From: Nitrospinaceae bacterium
GTDB taxonomy: Bacteria > Nitrospinota > Nitrospinia > Nitrospinales > VA-1
Assembly (NCBI GenBank): GCA_029261435.1
Contig: JAJDBI010000112.1
Span: 1 to 34,930, forward strand
Direction: 5' to 3'
DNA: 34,930 nt
How positions within the stretch are numbered: the first letter of the stretch is position 1; each line of letters begins with the position of its first letter. Below the pieces are notes generated by a model. That model had not been told where the DNA came from and ran no database searches. It saw nothing but the letters and a program-made list of their open reading frames with translations. The position numbers and the translations under genes were made by a program. This document shows positions 1-8,464 of the stretch, one piece after another.

Positions 1-1
1 G

Positions 2-691
2 GTCAACCCCAACCGTCCAGCAAAACAGAAATTTAAAAATAAAATAACAAGGTATCCCCAAAAAGCTTCCCGCACTAACCACGTGCCTTTGCGAGGACCC
101 ATCGCAGTCGCCATCAACGGCGTAGTCTTCTTTGGTCCGGAAGACAGGGAAGGAAAAATAGCCTTGGAGAATCATGGGCTCGACTCATGCCGGGGGCATC
201 CGGCCCCATCGGGTGTTTATCATTATCACTGTACACCGGGGTGTGTGCATCGGGATTCCTCTCGCCAACATTCTTCGGTGATTGGCTATGCCTTCGATGG
301 ATTCAAAATTCATGGTCTGTTGGGTGAGGGAGGACAACCACCAATAGACCTGGATCAATGTAACGGTCACACTGACAATGACCGTGGCTACCACTATCAC
401 ACGACAGAGAAATACCCTTTCGTGCTGGGATGTTATAGGGGAGCACCCGTAACGGCAAACTATGACAACCGTCAGCAACCTGGGGGAGGAGGGACTGGGA
501 ATGGAAGAAATTCAATGAGAAGAAAAGGTGGGGATTCCATACGCCAGCACTGTGATGCGGGTCGTCAGAGGTATTGTCCCAACATGCCGCCCGGCCGCGC
601 GATGATGCAATGCATGATGCGCAATAAGAATAATTTCAGTATCCGGTGCAGAGAGGCTTTGCAAAACCATCGCCCACCTCCTCGTCGCTGA
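2..691 (+). CDS. YHYH domain-containing protein, 5'-truncated by window edge
   Basis: Frame is open from base 2 (VNPNRPAKQKFKNKITRYPQKASRTNHVPLRGPIAVAING...) so the listed GTG start at 83 is probably internal; GVYHYHCTPGC and RGYHYHTTEKYPF motifs. Confidence 0.8.
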   Translation, partial: VNPNRPAKQKFKNKITRYPQKASRTNHVPLRGPIAVAINGVVFFGPEDREGKIALENHGLDSCRGHPAPSGVYHYHCTPGCVHRDSSRQHSSVIGYAFDGFKIHGLLGEGGQPPIDLDQCNGHTDNDRGYHYHTTEKYPFVLGCYRGAPVTANYDNRQQPGGGGTGNGRNSMRRKGGDSIRQHCDAGRQRYCPNMPPGRAMMQCMMRNKNNFSIRCREALQNHRPPPRR

Positions 692-918
692 GGTGAGTGG
701 AAATAGCGGGTTCGAGTTGGTAAACAGTGGTCAATGCTTGAAAAGATTTTGTCCTTTATTTTCTAAAGAAACCGTATAATCTTCATACAGCCTGTGCACT
801 TTTTTGTTACTTAAAACCTGCCTCTTTCCTTCCTTAAGTTTCTTATGTTTTTCTTCGATATTTAAATTTAGATTTGTTTTCAAGTGTTTAAAGAGTGTCT
901 CTCAACGGCTGCACCTTG

Positions 919-935
919 TTGGCATGCAAATTGCT
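919..935 (+). promoter_or_regulatory. Candidate sigma-54 (-24/-12) promoter
   Basis: TTGGCATGCAAATTGCT: GG-N10-GC spacing, close to TGGCAC-N5-TTGC; 82 nt upstream of the 1017 CDS. Confidence 0.4.
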
Positions 936-1016
936 AATTAAGATAGTATGTGTGCCCGCAGTTGGGGATGACTGAGTTTACAAAACTAATTAAACCTAAT
1001 GGATTGTCGGTGAATC

Positions 1017-1475
1017 ATGAGAATAAATGCGCAGGCTTTAATTAAAGAAGATGCTGGTTGGTTCGTAGCGCAACTCAGGAAAGTTAAAGCCTTTTCAGTT
1101 CTTTCTGATAAAGACCTGGTGGATCTTGTTTCACAAATGAAAAGCTATGATTTTAAGGCCGGGACAACGCTTGTGAATCAGGGGGAGTCTGCAAACTTGT
1201 TTTTTATAGTTCATGAGGGTTTGGTAGAAGTTTCAGTGAAAAAGTTTTTCTTCTGGGAAAAGAAAGTCGCAACCCTTAAAGCGGGGGAATTTTTCGGTGA
1301 AAGCGTTCTGGTCTCGAATTCCAAACGAACTGCTACAGTTAAAGCACTGACAGATACTTCATGCTTCGTTCTGCTCAAGCCCAGCTTTAAATCCACGCTT
1401 AACCATAATGCCCTTTTCAAAGAAAATATGAAGGTCGTTTTCGCAAGACGAAAGCGCCAACTTCAGAGCACTTGA
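1017..1475 (+). CDS. Cyclic nucleotide-binding domain protein
   Basis: 152 aa; FKAGTTLVNQGESANLFFIVHEGLVEV...LKAGEFFGESVLVSNSKRTATVKALTDTSCFVL is typical cNMP-binding fold sequence. Confidence 0.85.
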   Translation: MRINAQALIKEDAGWFVAQLRKVKAFSVLSDKDLVDLVSQMKSYDFKAGTTLVNQGESANLFFIVHEGLVEVSVKKFFFWEKKVATLKAGEFFGESVLVSNSKRTATVKALTDTSCFVLLKPSFKSTLNHNALFKENMKVVFARRKRQLQST

Positions 1476-1613
1476 TAGACCAGTTGCCGGTAGCGGTAAC
1501 ATATCTCCTGTTTGTTTCTAGTCCAGCAATGACTTAAATTGGTGTGAAAACTGTTTTCGGGATGAGGGTGTGATGCCGGGAAAGCTATGCTTTCTCAGGT
1601 GCTTTAGCTGTTT

Positions 1614-2903
1614 TTAGCTGGCGGTTTGAGAGGAGCGCTTAAAAATAAAAGATTTTGTCTTATTATTTACTTCAGAAACAAGGTTACGCTTTGCATTCAG
1701 GGTTCTCCTGGCATGCTGAAAAAAAGCGATTGTACTTCCAAAAAACAAGCCTGCGAGCAGCCCGGTGAAAATGATTACATTTCTTTTATTTTGGAAGGGT
1801 TGAGTAGGTGGAATGCTGGGTTGGTTAATAATGACAAAGTTGGAGTGCTTCAATGTTTTGAAAGACTCCCATGTCTTGAATTCCATATCCAGGTTCTTTA
1901 TTTGAGTGTTGTCAATCGGCTTAGCTTCCTCGATTACATCAATCGACTTTGCACTCTCAATAACATCACTTTTTTTGGCTTGAGACTGCAATAGATTTAA
2001 TTCGGCTTCAAGAATTTTCGCGCCGAATAAATACCATCTTGGAGCTTTGTTGAGAGGTTGGTCATATTTGAAATTATTTTCTTCAATATTCATACTTCGA
2101 GCCAAGGCCAGGTCTTTTTTCAATAGCGCAATTTCGTTTTCAATTTTTTTCTTTTTTTGTGAAATCTGTTGTTCCTGATTTTTCTTTTGTTGTAATTGTT
2201 TGATCTTTTCTTGTGAGAGAAGAATTGCTTTCTTGGACGATATTTTTTTCAATTGTTGATCAATGGTGTTTAAAAGGTGATCTTCAATACGTATTGTTTT
2301 TATTCCTGTTTTCACCAGAGCGTTAATAAATTCCGCCATGGCCTCAGGTTTAGATCCTTCCATTTCCAGGAATACAGGTTTGTTGAAAAGCTCAGTATTT
2401 TTGGCCGGGACACCTGTCAGAGATATAGACTTATTTATCTCCAGCACCACAGCATCTGAATTAACTGAACCGTCGGAGTTATCAACGAACTTCTTCAGAA
2501 AGTTTCCACTTTCAAGTACTTCTTGTTGAAAATTAAAGGATTGGATCTTCATCAAAAAATTCTGATAAAGAGATGTTTTGGTTTCTTTAATAATTTTCTG
2601 GAATTCAGCAGTGCTTTTTGTCGAGAAAGATTCAACCGGTAAAGTTTCCTGAGGCATTAAAAAACTAATAGTTGTTTTGTACTTAGGAGTGATTGATAGA
2701 GCATAACCGGCAGCAAGCAGCGTGAAAATAATTGCAACAGAAAGAATAATGCTCCTTTTTCTAATCATAAAATCCACTATTCTGACCATATAATCCACTA
2801 TCTCAAAAAGGCTAATTTCGTCATTTTGGGTTTCATTGAATCTCTTATCCGAGGGAATCTGAATAGGGTCAATTTGGATAGGTGGATTTTTAGGAGCATT
2901 CAT
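1614..2903 (-). CDS. Wzz/chain-length determinant family protein
   Basis: N-terminal and C-terminal TM segments, SITPKYKTTISFLMP Wzz-like region, central coiled coil, no kinase domain. Confidence 0.75.
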   Translation of the reverse strand: MNAPKNPPIQIDPIQIPSDKRFNETQNDEISLFEIVDYMVRIVDFMIRKRSIILSVAIIFTLLAAGYALSITPKYKTTISFLMPQETLPVESFSTKSTAEFQKIIKETKTSLYQNFLMKIQSFNFQQEVLESGNFLKKFVDNSDGSVNSDAVVLEINKSISLTGVPAKNTELFNKPVFLEMEGSKPEAMAEFINALVKTGIKTIRIEDHLLNTIDQQLKKISSKKAILLSQEKIKQLQQKKNQEQQISQKKKKIENEIALLKKDLALARSMNIEENNFKYDQPLNKAPRWYLFGAKILEAELNLLQSQAKKSDVIESAKSIDVIEEAKPIDNTQIKNLDMEFKTWESFKTLKHSNFVIINQPSIPPTQPFQNKRNVIIFTGLLAGLFFGSTIAFFQHARRTLNAKRNLVSEVNNKTKSFIFKRSSQTAS

Positions 2904-2932
2904 GGATTAACCCTCGCTTGCAGCTGATGTTA

Positions 2933-2957
2933 AAAACCCTTGGAGAACAAGGGTTTT
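2933..2957 (-). terminator. Perfect 10-bp hairpin in wzz leader; possible terminator/attenuator
   Basis: AAAACCCTTG-gagaa-CAAGGGTTTT (+ strand); on the - strand the stem ends in a T5 run 30 nt before the wzz ATG. Confidence 0.5.
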
Positions 2958-3105
2958 AGCCTTTAAGGTCAAGTGACATCGCTCAAAACTAATAGATTAG
3001 GATGTAAACTTAAAGGCCTGTATTTATAAGTATCGGGATTTTTGCTCTAAACTTAAGTGAGGAAATAACAATAATTCAGTGTAAATCTATAGGTGGGGGT
3101 GCATT

Positions 3106-3789
3106 TTACAGTTTTTCCAGCCATTCCCGGGCATGTCCTATAGCTGTAATTATCTGACCGGGCTGCATTTTCTTTTCTATAATATCGGCATTTTTGCGTC
3201 CGGTTTCATTGCCGTTCACCCCGGCAATATTGAACCATTTGTGTGCTTCTACATAATCCTGTTCAACCCCCTGGCCTCTTTCATACATCAGGCCAAGGTT
3301 CGACTGCGCTCCAGTAATCCTCTGTTCGGCGGCCAGCCGGAACCAGCGGACCGCCTCCTGATCATTCATCGGGACTCCCTCACCCCGCATATGCATCAAC
3401 CCAAGATTGTATTGAGCCTGACCATATCCTTGCTCGGCCGCAAGTCTGAACCATTTGATCGCATCGAAAAGGTCCCGTACAACTCCCTGACCTCTGCCAT
3501 ACATCACCCCGAGATTGTGCTGAGCCTGGGCTAACCCCTGCTCGGCAGCCAGTCGGTACCATTTGACCGCTTCTGCATAATTCTGTTCAACTCCCTGACC
3601 CTTTCCATACATCAGGCCGAGATTGGTTTGAGCCTCGGGGAATCCTTGTTCTGCCGCCAGTCGATACCACCTGACAGACTTCTTGTCGTCCCTGGGAACT
3701 TCCTTGCCTCTGCTGTAAATCAGGCCGAGATTATATTGTGCTTCGGGAACTCCTTCTTCTGCCAGAGGCATCCACTCGTAAAAATTCAT
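3106..3789 (-). CDS. Sel1-like (TPR) repeat protein
   Basis: Five ~36-aa repeats such as AQxNLGLMYxxGQGVxxxxxEAVKWYRLAAEQG. Confidence 0.9.
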   Translation of the reverse strand: MNFYEWMPLAEEGVPEAQYNLGLIYSRGKEVPRDDKKSVRWYRLAAEQGFPEAQTNLGLMYGKGQGVEQNYAEAVKWYRLAAEQGLAQAQHNLGVMYGRGQGVVRDLFDAIKWFRLAAEQGYGQAQYNLGLMHMRGEGVPMNDQEAVRWFRLAAEQRITGAQSNLGLMYERGQGVEQDYVEAHKWFNIAGVNGNETGRKNADIIEKKMQPGQIITAIGHAREWLEKL

Positions 3790-3826
3790 TTTTGTTATAT
3801 CCTCGTTCTGGTGCTGAAATGTTTTT

Positions 3827-4456
3827 CTATTCCATGTTACGCCGCAATTGCAACCCCATATATCCTACAGTTATGGTGAACAGACTGATAAAGTAAACAA
3901 TTAAAACGGTTACCCAGAACTCTCCTGTATCTGCGACCGAGTCATAGATAGCATGGCAGGTGCTATTCCTGGGAGCAACACACTCCACACTGCCGCTGAG
4001 CACTGACTCCGCAAGGTGAAAAATCATAAACGAACCCAGCGCCATAAAGATGAAAATGGCCTTTTTATCGTATAGATTAAATCCATCCAACCCCCATTTT
4101 TTGTCGCTCTCTTCCTCAAACCGCTCCAACATAGTGGACGCTCTGGGGACAATTTGAACTCCAAGCCAGCACATGGCAAGCAGCATCAACACTCTGAAAT
4201 AGGGGTCTAGAAACGCAGGGAATTGCAGGAAAAGCATGGACCGGGAAAACAGCACTAAAAGAAAAAGGGCCACCATTGCAAAGAACATTAAATTACCACT
4301 ACTGCTTTTTTTTGGCGTGAAAGATGATTTGGAAGAGTGGGTGTCTTTCTGTTGTCTGCTTTCTTGTGCTTCCTTGTATTTTGAAAATATAACACCACAA
4401 TTTGTGCAAACATCCGAGACTTGCTGCTCAAATTTGCATTTAGGACATTTCATCAT
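3827..4456 (-). CDS. Zinc-ribbon integral membrane protein
   Basis: MMKCPKCKFEQQVSDVCTNCGVIF (paired CxxC) followed by several hydrophobic helices. Confidence 0.65.
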   Translation of the reverse strand: MMKCPKCKFEQQVSDVCTNCGVIFSKYKEAQESRQQKDTHSSKSSFTPKKSSSGNLMFFAMVALFLLVLFSRSMLFLQFPAFLDPYFRVLMLLAMCWLGVQIVPRASTMLERFEEESDKKWGLDGFNLYDKKAIFIFMALGSFMIFHLAESVLSGSVECVAPRNSTCHAIYDSVADTGEFWVTVLIVYFISLFTITVGYMGLQLRRNME

Positions 4457-4499
4457 TCACACCTGTTTCAGGACGAGACAGCAATTCCAGTGTTGAGGA

Positions 4500-4604
4500 T
4501 CAATACCCTAAAACCGTGTGAAATACCGCACCGATTCCAACACACCAATAAATACCGGCACCGATCAGGTTCCAAATTGTAGCTGTGATTTGTTCAAAGG
4601 TCAT
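4500..4604 (-). CDS. 34-aa single-TM small protein (not in ORF track)
   Basis: MTFEQITATIWNLIGAGIYWCVGIGAVFHTVLGY*; upstream AAGGTGGTGG; start overlaps previous stop as ATGA. Confidence 0.55.
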   Translation of the reverse strand: MTFEQITATIWNLIGAGIYWCVGIGAVFHTVLGY

Positions 4605-4705
4605 TGTGCCACCACCTTAATCACAAAGAAAAAGAATGAAAGGGTGGTGATCACGATGTTTGCCACTGCCGACCAAATCATGAGTTTGTGAGATATTTTT
4701 TCCAT
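4601..4705 (-). CDS. 34-aa single-TM small protein (not in ORF track)
   Basis: MEKISHKLMIWSAVANIVITTLSFFFFVIKVVAQ*; SD-like AGAAAGGGCT upstream; ATGA overlap with the next ORF. Confidence 0.55.
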   Translation of the reverse strand: MEKISHKLMIWSAVANIVITTLSFFFFVIKVVAQ

Positions 4706-4855
4706 AGCCCTTTCTTTAGTTTTAAGATCGTAAAGTGTCGGGTTAAATATACTTACAGCCAAGTCCTTTATCTATACCCTTAAAAGCATAATTGAATTTT
4801 ACAGGTTTGGTGGAGGTAGTACAAGGTTACCAGATTATCGTATAATTTGAGCGCT

Positions 4856-5200
4856 ATGGTAGAACTGATTCTTAGTGTTCATTTTTTTATTATTTTATTT
4901 GTTATTTTGGGGTTTCCGGTCGGGCTTATTATCAACTCTCGGCTGTTCCGCATTATCCATGTCAGCATTCTGGCAGGAATAGCCCTGCTAATGGTTCTGA
5001 AAATCCCATGTCCCCTGACTATATGGGAAGAGACTTTAAGGCAAGCTCCAGTATATGAAGGATCTTTCATTGAGAGCTGGCTCAACCGGATAATCTATCT
5101 GGAAGATTTTGATGCCTCCTTTGTTCCGTACATGGCGGTGGGGTTTCTCGTGCTGACGGTTTCTTCCTTTTTATGGAAACCCTTAAAACCCGCCAAATGA
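4856..5200 (+). CDS. DUF2784 family membrane protein
   Basis: CPLTIWEETLRQ...YEGSFIESWLNRIIYLEDF; four TM helices; ATG at 4856 preferred over TTG at 4847. Confidence 0.75.
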   Translation: MVELILSVHFFIILFVILGFPVGLIINSRLFRIIHVSILAGIALLMVLKIPCPLTIWEETLRQAPVYEGSFIESWLNRIIYLEDFDASFVPYMAVGFLVLTVSSFLWKPLKPAK

Positions 5201-5341
5201 AAGAGGGGGGAATCAAGGTATTTCGATATTTCTCATAAAGGTGTGAGTGGGAGCTGGGTTGATAGCAGAGGCAACACCGCTTTGACCCTTTAAAGGCTTG
5301 AAGGTATACTTGTTAACGATATATTTTTGAGGATCTCGCCC

Positions 5342-5869
5342 ATGGCAAGGATTACTTTAATTGTGCTTTGTTTTTTTTTGGCAACACCTGCCTGGGGAAA
5401 AATTTATAAATGGGTTGATGAAAAAGGGAAGACTCATTTCACCGATGACCTGAGAAAAGTTCCTGCTGACCAGAGGCCTGAAACTCAAAAAGAACCAAGA
5501 CCCCGCCCCCCGAAGAGAAAAGAGGCAGCCAAAAAAAATAAGGTGAATGACAAGGCACCTTCTTCTGACACAAAGCAAGTCTTCAACATATCCATTGAAG
5601 AATGTGGGAATGAAATTAGACAGGGAAAAACCAGGTCTCACCTGGATACGTTGCTCGATACATCCCAATGCAAAGAAAAGACAATCGCCAAAGCTGTAAC
5701 TTCCTGGGAATGTGAAACGGGCCCGAATCAAGAAAGGTTTTGCGATAATCAACTGGCATCTTTCTGTTCTCGAAAATACACATGTGTTAGTGAAACAAAG
5801 AATTATAGTCGATCCAAATTCAGCAAGGAAGAGGAAGCCGGAAATGCTCCGTTATCCCTTGTCGAATAA
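5342..5869 (+). CDS. DUF4124 domain-containing exported protein
   Basis: Signal peptide then KIYKWVDEKGKTHFTDD; ATG at 5342 preferred over TTG at 5327. Confidence 0.8.
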   Translation: MARITLIVLCFFLATPAWGKIYKWVDEKGKTHFTDDLRKVPADQRPETQKEPRPRPPKRKEAAKKNKVNDKAPSSDTKQVFNISIEECGNEIRQGKTRSHLDTLLDTSQCKEKTIAKAVTSWECETGPNQERFCDNQLASFCSRKYTCVSETKNYSRSKFSKEEEAGNAPLSLVE

Positions 5870-5918
5870 TGGTATGGTGTGCACTTAATTATAACTTTTT
5901 GATGGAGAGATATTCGAT

Positions 5919-6452
5919 ATGAAAAAGACTCTATTTATTTTTGTACCGATGTTTTGCTTTCTGTTTTTAGGAACGTCTTCAGCGGTAGCTGACCAGGGGC
6001 ACCACAAACCCTATGTCGGATCGAAAGCCTTCGAACGCATGAAGCAGCTGGTTGGCAACTGGGAAGGCACTATGGATATGGGGAAGGAAACCATGAAGAT
6101 GAAGGCCAGTTATAAATTGACTGCTGCCGGAAGCGCATTGGTCGAAACATTTCATGAGGGCACCCCGCATGAAATGGTATCGGTCTGGCACGACAACAAA
6201 AATAAGAAGCTGACCATGACCCACTATTGCGCTGAACACAACCAGCCCAAACTGGTTATGCAGGGGATGGGCAAAAGTCAATTAACAATGGACCTTATCC
6301 CTGATAGTGAAATCGATGTTGCCAATGAGAGCCATATCCACTCTGCCGCTATCCAGTTTGAAGGGGATGATAAGATGACTCACAAGTGGACTAGTTTCAA
6401 GGATGGCAAAAAAGATATGGTGGTTGAAATTTCCTTCAACCGCATGAAATGA
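5919..6452 (+). CDS. Exported DUF1579-like protein
   Basis: Signal peptide; LVGNWEGTMDMG...YKLTAAGSALVETFHEGTPHEMVSVWH. Confidence 0.6.
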   Translation: MKKTLFIFVPMFCFLFLGTSSAVADQGHHKPYVGSKAFERMKQLVGNWEGTMDMGKETMKMKASYKLTAAGSALVETFHEGTPHEMVSVWHDNKNKKLTMTHYCAEHNQPKLVMQGMGKSQLTMDLIPDSEIDVANESHIHSAAIQFEGDDKMTHKWTSFKDGKKDMVVEISFNRMK

Positions 6453-6544
6453 CTCGTTCTTGCCGTAGAGACGCAGGTCCAAAACATCATGCTCGGGCTG
6501 ACCTATGGCCTCGAACTATTCTGAATAACAACAGTGGCTCTGCA

Positions 6545-6871
6545 TTAGTTGTTTAGATCTTTGCTGGAGTTTTCGCCACCCTTGTCTAAGGGTTTTTGGT
6601 CATTACTATCGATGCCGCCCCAGTTGTCGTCTACGAAACGGTCGGTCATGGTGTGCAGGTCTTTTTTGTTTCTTTGGATTTTTTTCAGCAGGAGTTTGGT
6701 CTCTTCATCAGGGAACAGATCGTTGAGGTCGTTTTCTTCATCGGGGAACACTTCATTGAGGTCGACTTCCGATTCTGGAAAAGGCAGTTCGTTTTGTGGC
6801 GCAAAAATTTTCTCTCCGTCTTCTACAATTTCATTGTTTAAAGATGGGGTTTGTTCGGTTGCTTCGTTCAT
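6545..6871 (-). CDS. Acidic hypothetical protein
   Basis: Open frame with duplicated LNEVFPDEEND/LNDLFPDEETK motif; ATG at 6871 (MNEATEQ) likely start. Confidence 0.5.
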   Translation of the reverse strand: MNEATEQTPSLNNEIVEDGEKIFAPQNELPFPESEVDLNEVFPDEENDLNDLFPDEETKLLLKKIQRNKKDLHTMTDRFVDDNWGGIDSNDQKPLDKGGENSSKDLNN

Positions 6872-7056
6872 GCTCGGTTCTCCAGAGAAATTCAATTTTG
6901 ACTCGGCATTTTACTTACATTTTTTGAATTAATCAAACTCGCTTCAGGTCAATCACCTCAACGCAGTCCGAGGGAATTGAGTAAAATCTTTTCAAGCCGA
7001 GGTAACGGAATGTCAGCAGATAAAGCCATTGCAGTTGGCTCCACGCCGAGTGGCCG

Positions 7057-7380
7057 CTAGGAGCAGGCTTCTATTTGAATGAAGTCACGTAACTTGCCTT
7101 TGCCCCAATAGCCGTAGAACGCGCTTCCTGCTGTGGTGCAGGAGGTGGTCATGTGGATGAACTGCTTTTGTCCATTGTCACCTTTCAGAACCCCCACTTG
7201 TGAGAAAGGAGGGATGCAACCCCCGCAATTGGCGCACTGGGTGGAATGGAGTTCGCATAACTTATGCAGGCAGGGTTGGCAGACTATTGGATCAAACAGA
7301 TAGATTTCTTCCCCTTGATATTCAATCACGGTGGGAATAGTACTTACCGGAGCTTTACATTCCTGGCAGACCGAGCTCAT
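7057..7380 (-). CDS. Cysteine-rich, probable zinc-binding hypothetical protein
   Basis: CQEC, CQPC, CANC motifs in 107 aa. Confidence 0.55.
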   Translation of the reverse strand: MSSVCQECKAPVSTIPTVIEYQGEEIYLFDPIVCQPCLHKLCELHSTQCANCGGCIPPFSQVGVLKGDNGQKQFIHMTTSCTTAGSAFYGYWGKGKLRDFIQIEACS

Positions 7381-7429
7381 AGCAATCCGAAAAGATAATT
7401 GGGTGGTGAAAAATTCTACCTCAATCTGA

Positions 7430-8464
7430 TCAACTGATGCAGACTTTTTTCATATTTTGGAAGTCATCGAGAACCGCTCCGGCTCCCTTGACAATGCTGA
7501 GGAGGGGGTCTTCGGGGATAAAGACTTTCAAGGTGGTTTTTTCTTCGATCATCTTGTCCAGTCCTCGGATGAGGGCGCCTCCTCCGGTAAGGTATATGCC
7601 ATTTGAGTGAATATCGGAAGAAAGTTCCGGCGGAATTTTTTCCAGAGCCCGCATGATGACCGTGACAATATTGGTCAGCGGCTCTTTAAGTGCTTCGCGG
7701 ATTTCATCATCGCCTATGGTGATGGACATTGGGACGCCGGTTTTAACATTCAACCCTCTAACTTCGGTCGTCATGGATCCCGGCTGTGGAAACGCGCTAC
7801 CGATTTCCTTTTTGACGCGTTCGCCTTCAAACACGCCGATATTAAGATGATGCTGGAGCCGCATGTAGCGGACGATGGATTCGTCGATTTCGTCTCCGGC
7901 TACACGCACGGATTCGCCATAGGCGATGGCGGACAAGGAAATGACGGCGACATCGGAGGTGCCACCGCCAATATCGATAACCATGTTTCCTTCTGGCCGG
8001 TGTACGGGAATGCCAACGCCAATCGCGGCAGCCATGGGTTCTTCTACAAGATGGACCTCTCGAATTCCAGCCATCATGGAAGCGTCTATCACAGCTTTTT
8101 TTTCCACCTGTGTAATGCAGGTAGGCACGCCAACAACCATACGTGGTTTAAAGAACCGATGTTGACTCAGGACTTTTTTAATGAAGTATTGAATCATCCT
8201 GTTGGTGATATCAAAGTCGGCAATGACCCCGTCTTTCATGGGTCGGACGGTATTGACTCGAGAGTGTGTACGCCCATACATTTTTTTTGCTTCGATTCCA
8301 ACGGCTTCGATGGTGTTGTCATCCACATTCACTGCGACAACGGAAGGCTCGTTCAGAACGATCCCTTTTTCGGTGATGTAAACGAGGGTGTTTGCCGTGC
8401 CCAGATCCATAGCGATATCGGTGGAGAACAAGCTGAAAATATTGTTGAACAGTTTTCTTATCAT
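7430..8464 (-). CDS. mreB: Rod shape-determining protein MreB
   Basis: AMDLGTANTLVYITEKGIVLNEPSVVAV, HLVEEPMAAAIGVGIPV, MVIDIGGGTSDVAVISL, YLTGGGALIRGLD. Confidence 0.97.
   Translation of the reverse strand: MIRKLFNNIFSLFSTDIAMDLGTANTLVYITEKGIVLNEPSVVAVNVDDNTIEAVGIEAKKMYGRTHSRVNTVRPMKDGVIADFDITNRMIQYFIKKVLSQHRFFKPRMVVGVPTCITQVEKKAVIDASMMAGIREVHLVEEPMAAAIGVGIPVHRPEGNMVIDIGGGTSDVAVISLSAIAYGESVRVAGDEIDESIVRYMRLQHHLNIGVFEGERVKKEIGSAFPQPGSMTTEVRGLNVKTGVPMSITIGDDEIREALKEPLTNIVTVIMRALEKIPPELSSDIHSNGIYLTGGGALIRGLDKMIEEKTTLKVFIPEDPLLSIVKGAGAVLDDFQNMKKVCIS

Noticed and set aside
1580-1594. GAAAGC-TAT-GCTTTC hairpin after the Wzz stop
   Set aside because: Short stem without a T-tract on either strand; insufficient for a terminator call.
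3133-3534. 133-aa + strand ORF opposite the Sel1 gene
   Set aside because: Mirror frame of Sel1 repeats; repeated peptide blocks simply reflect the antisense of the repeat.
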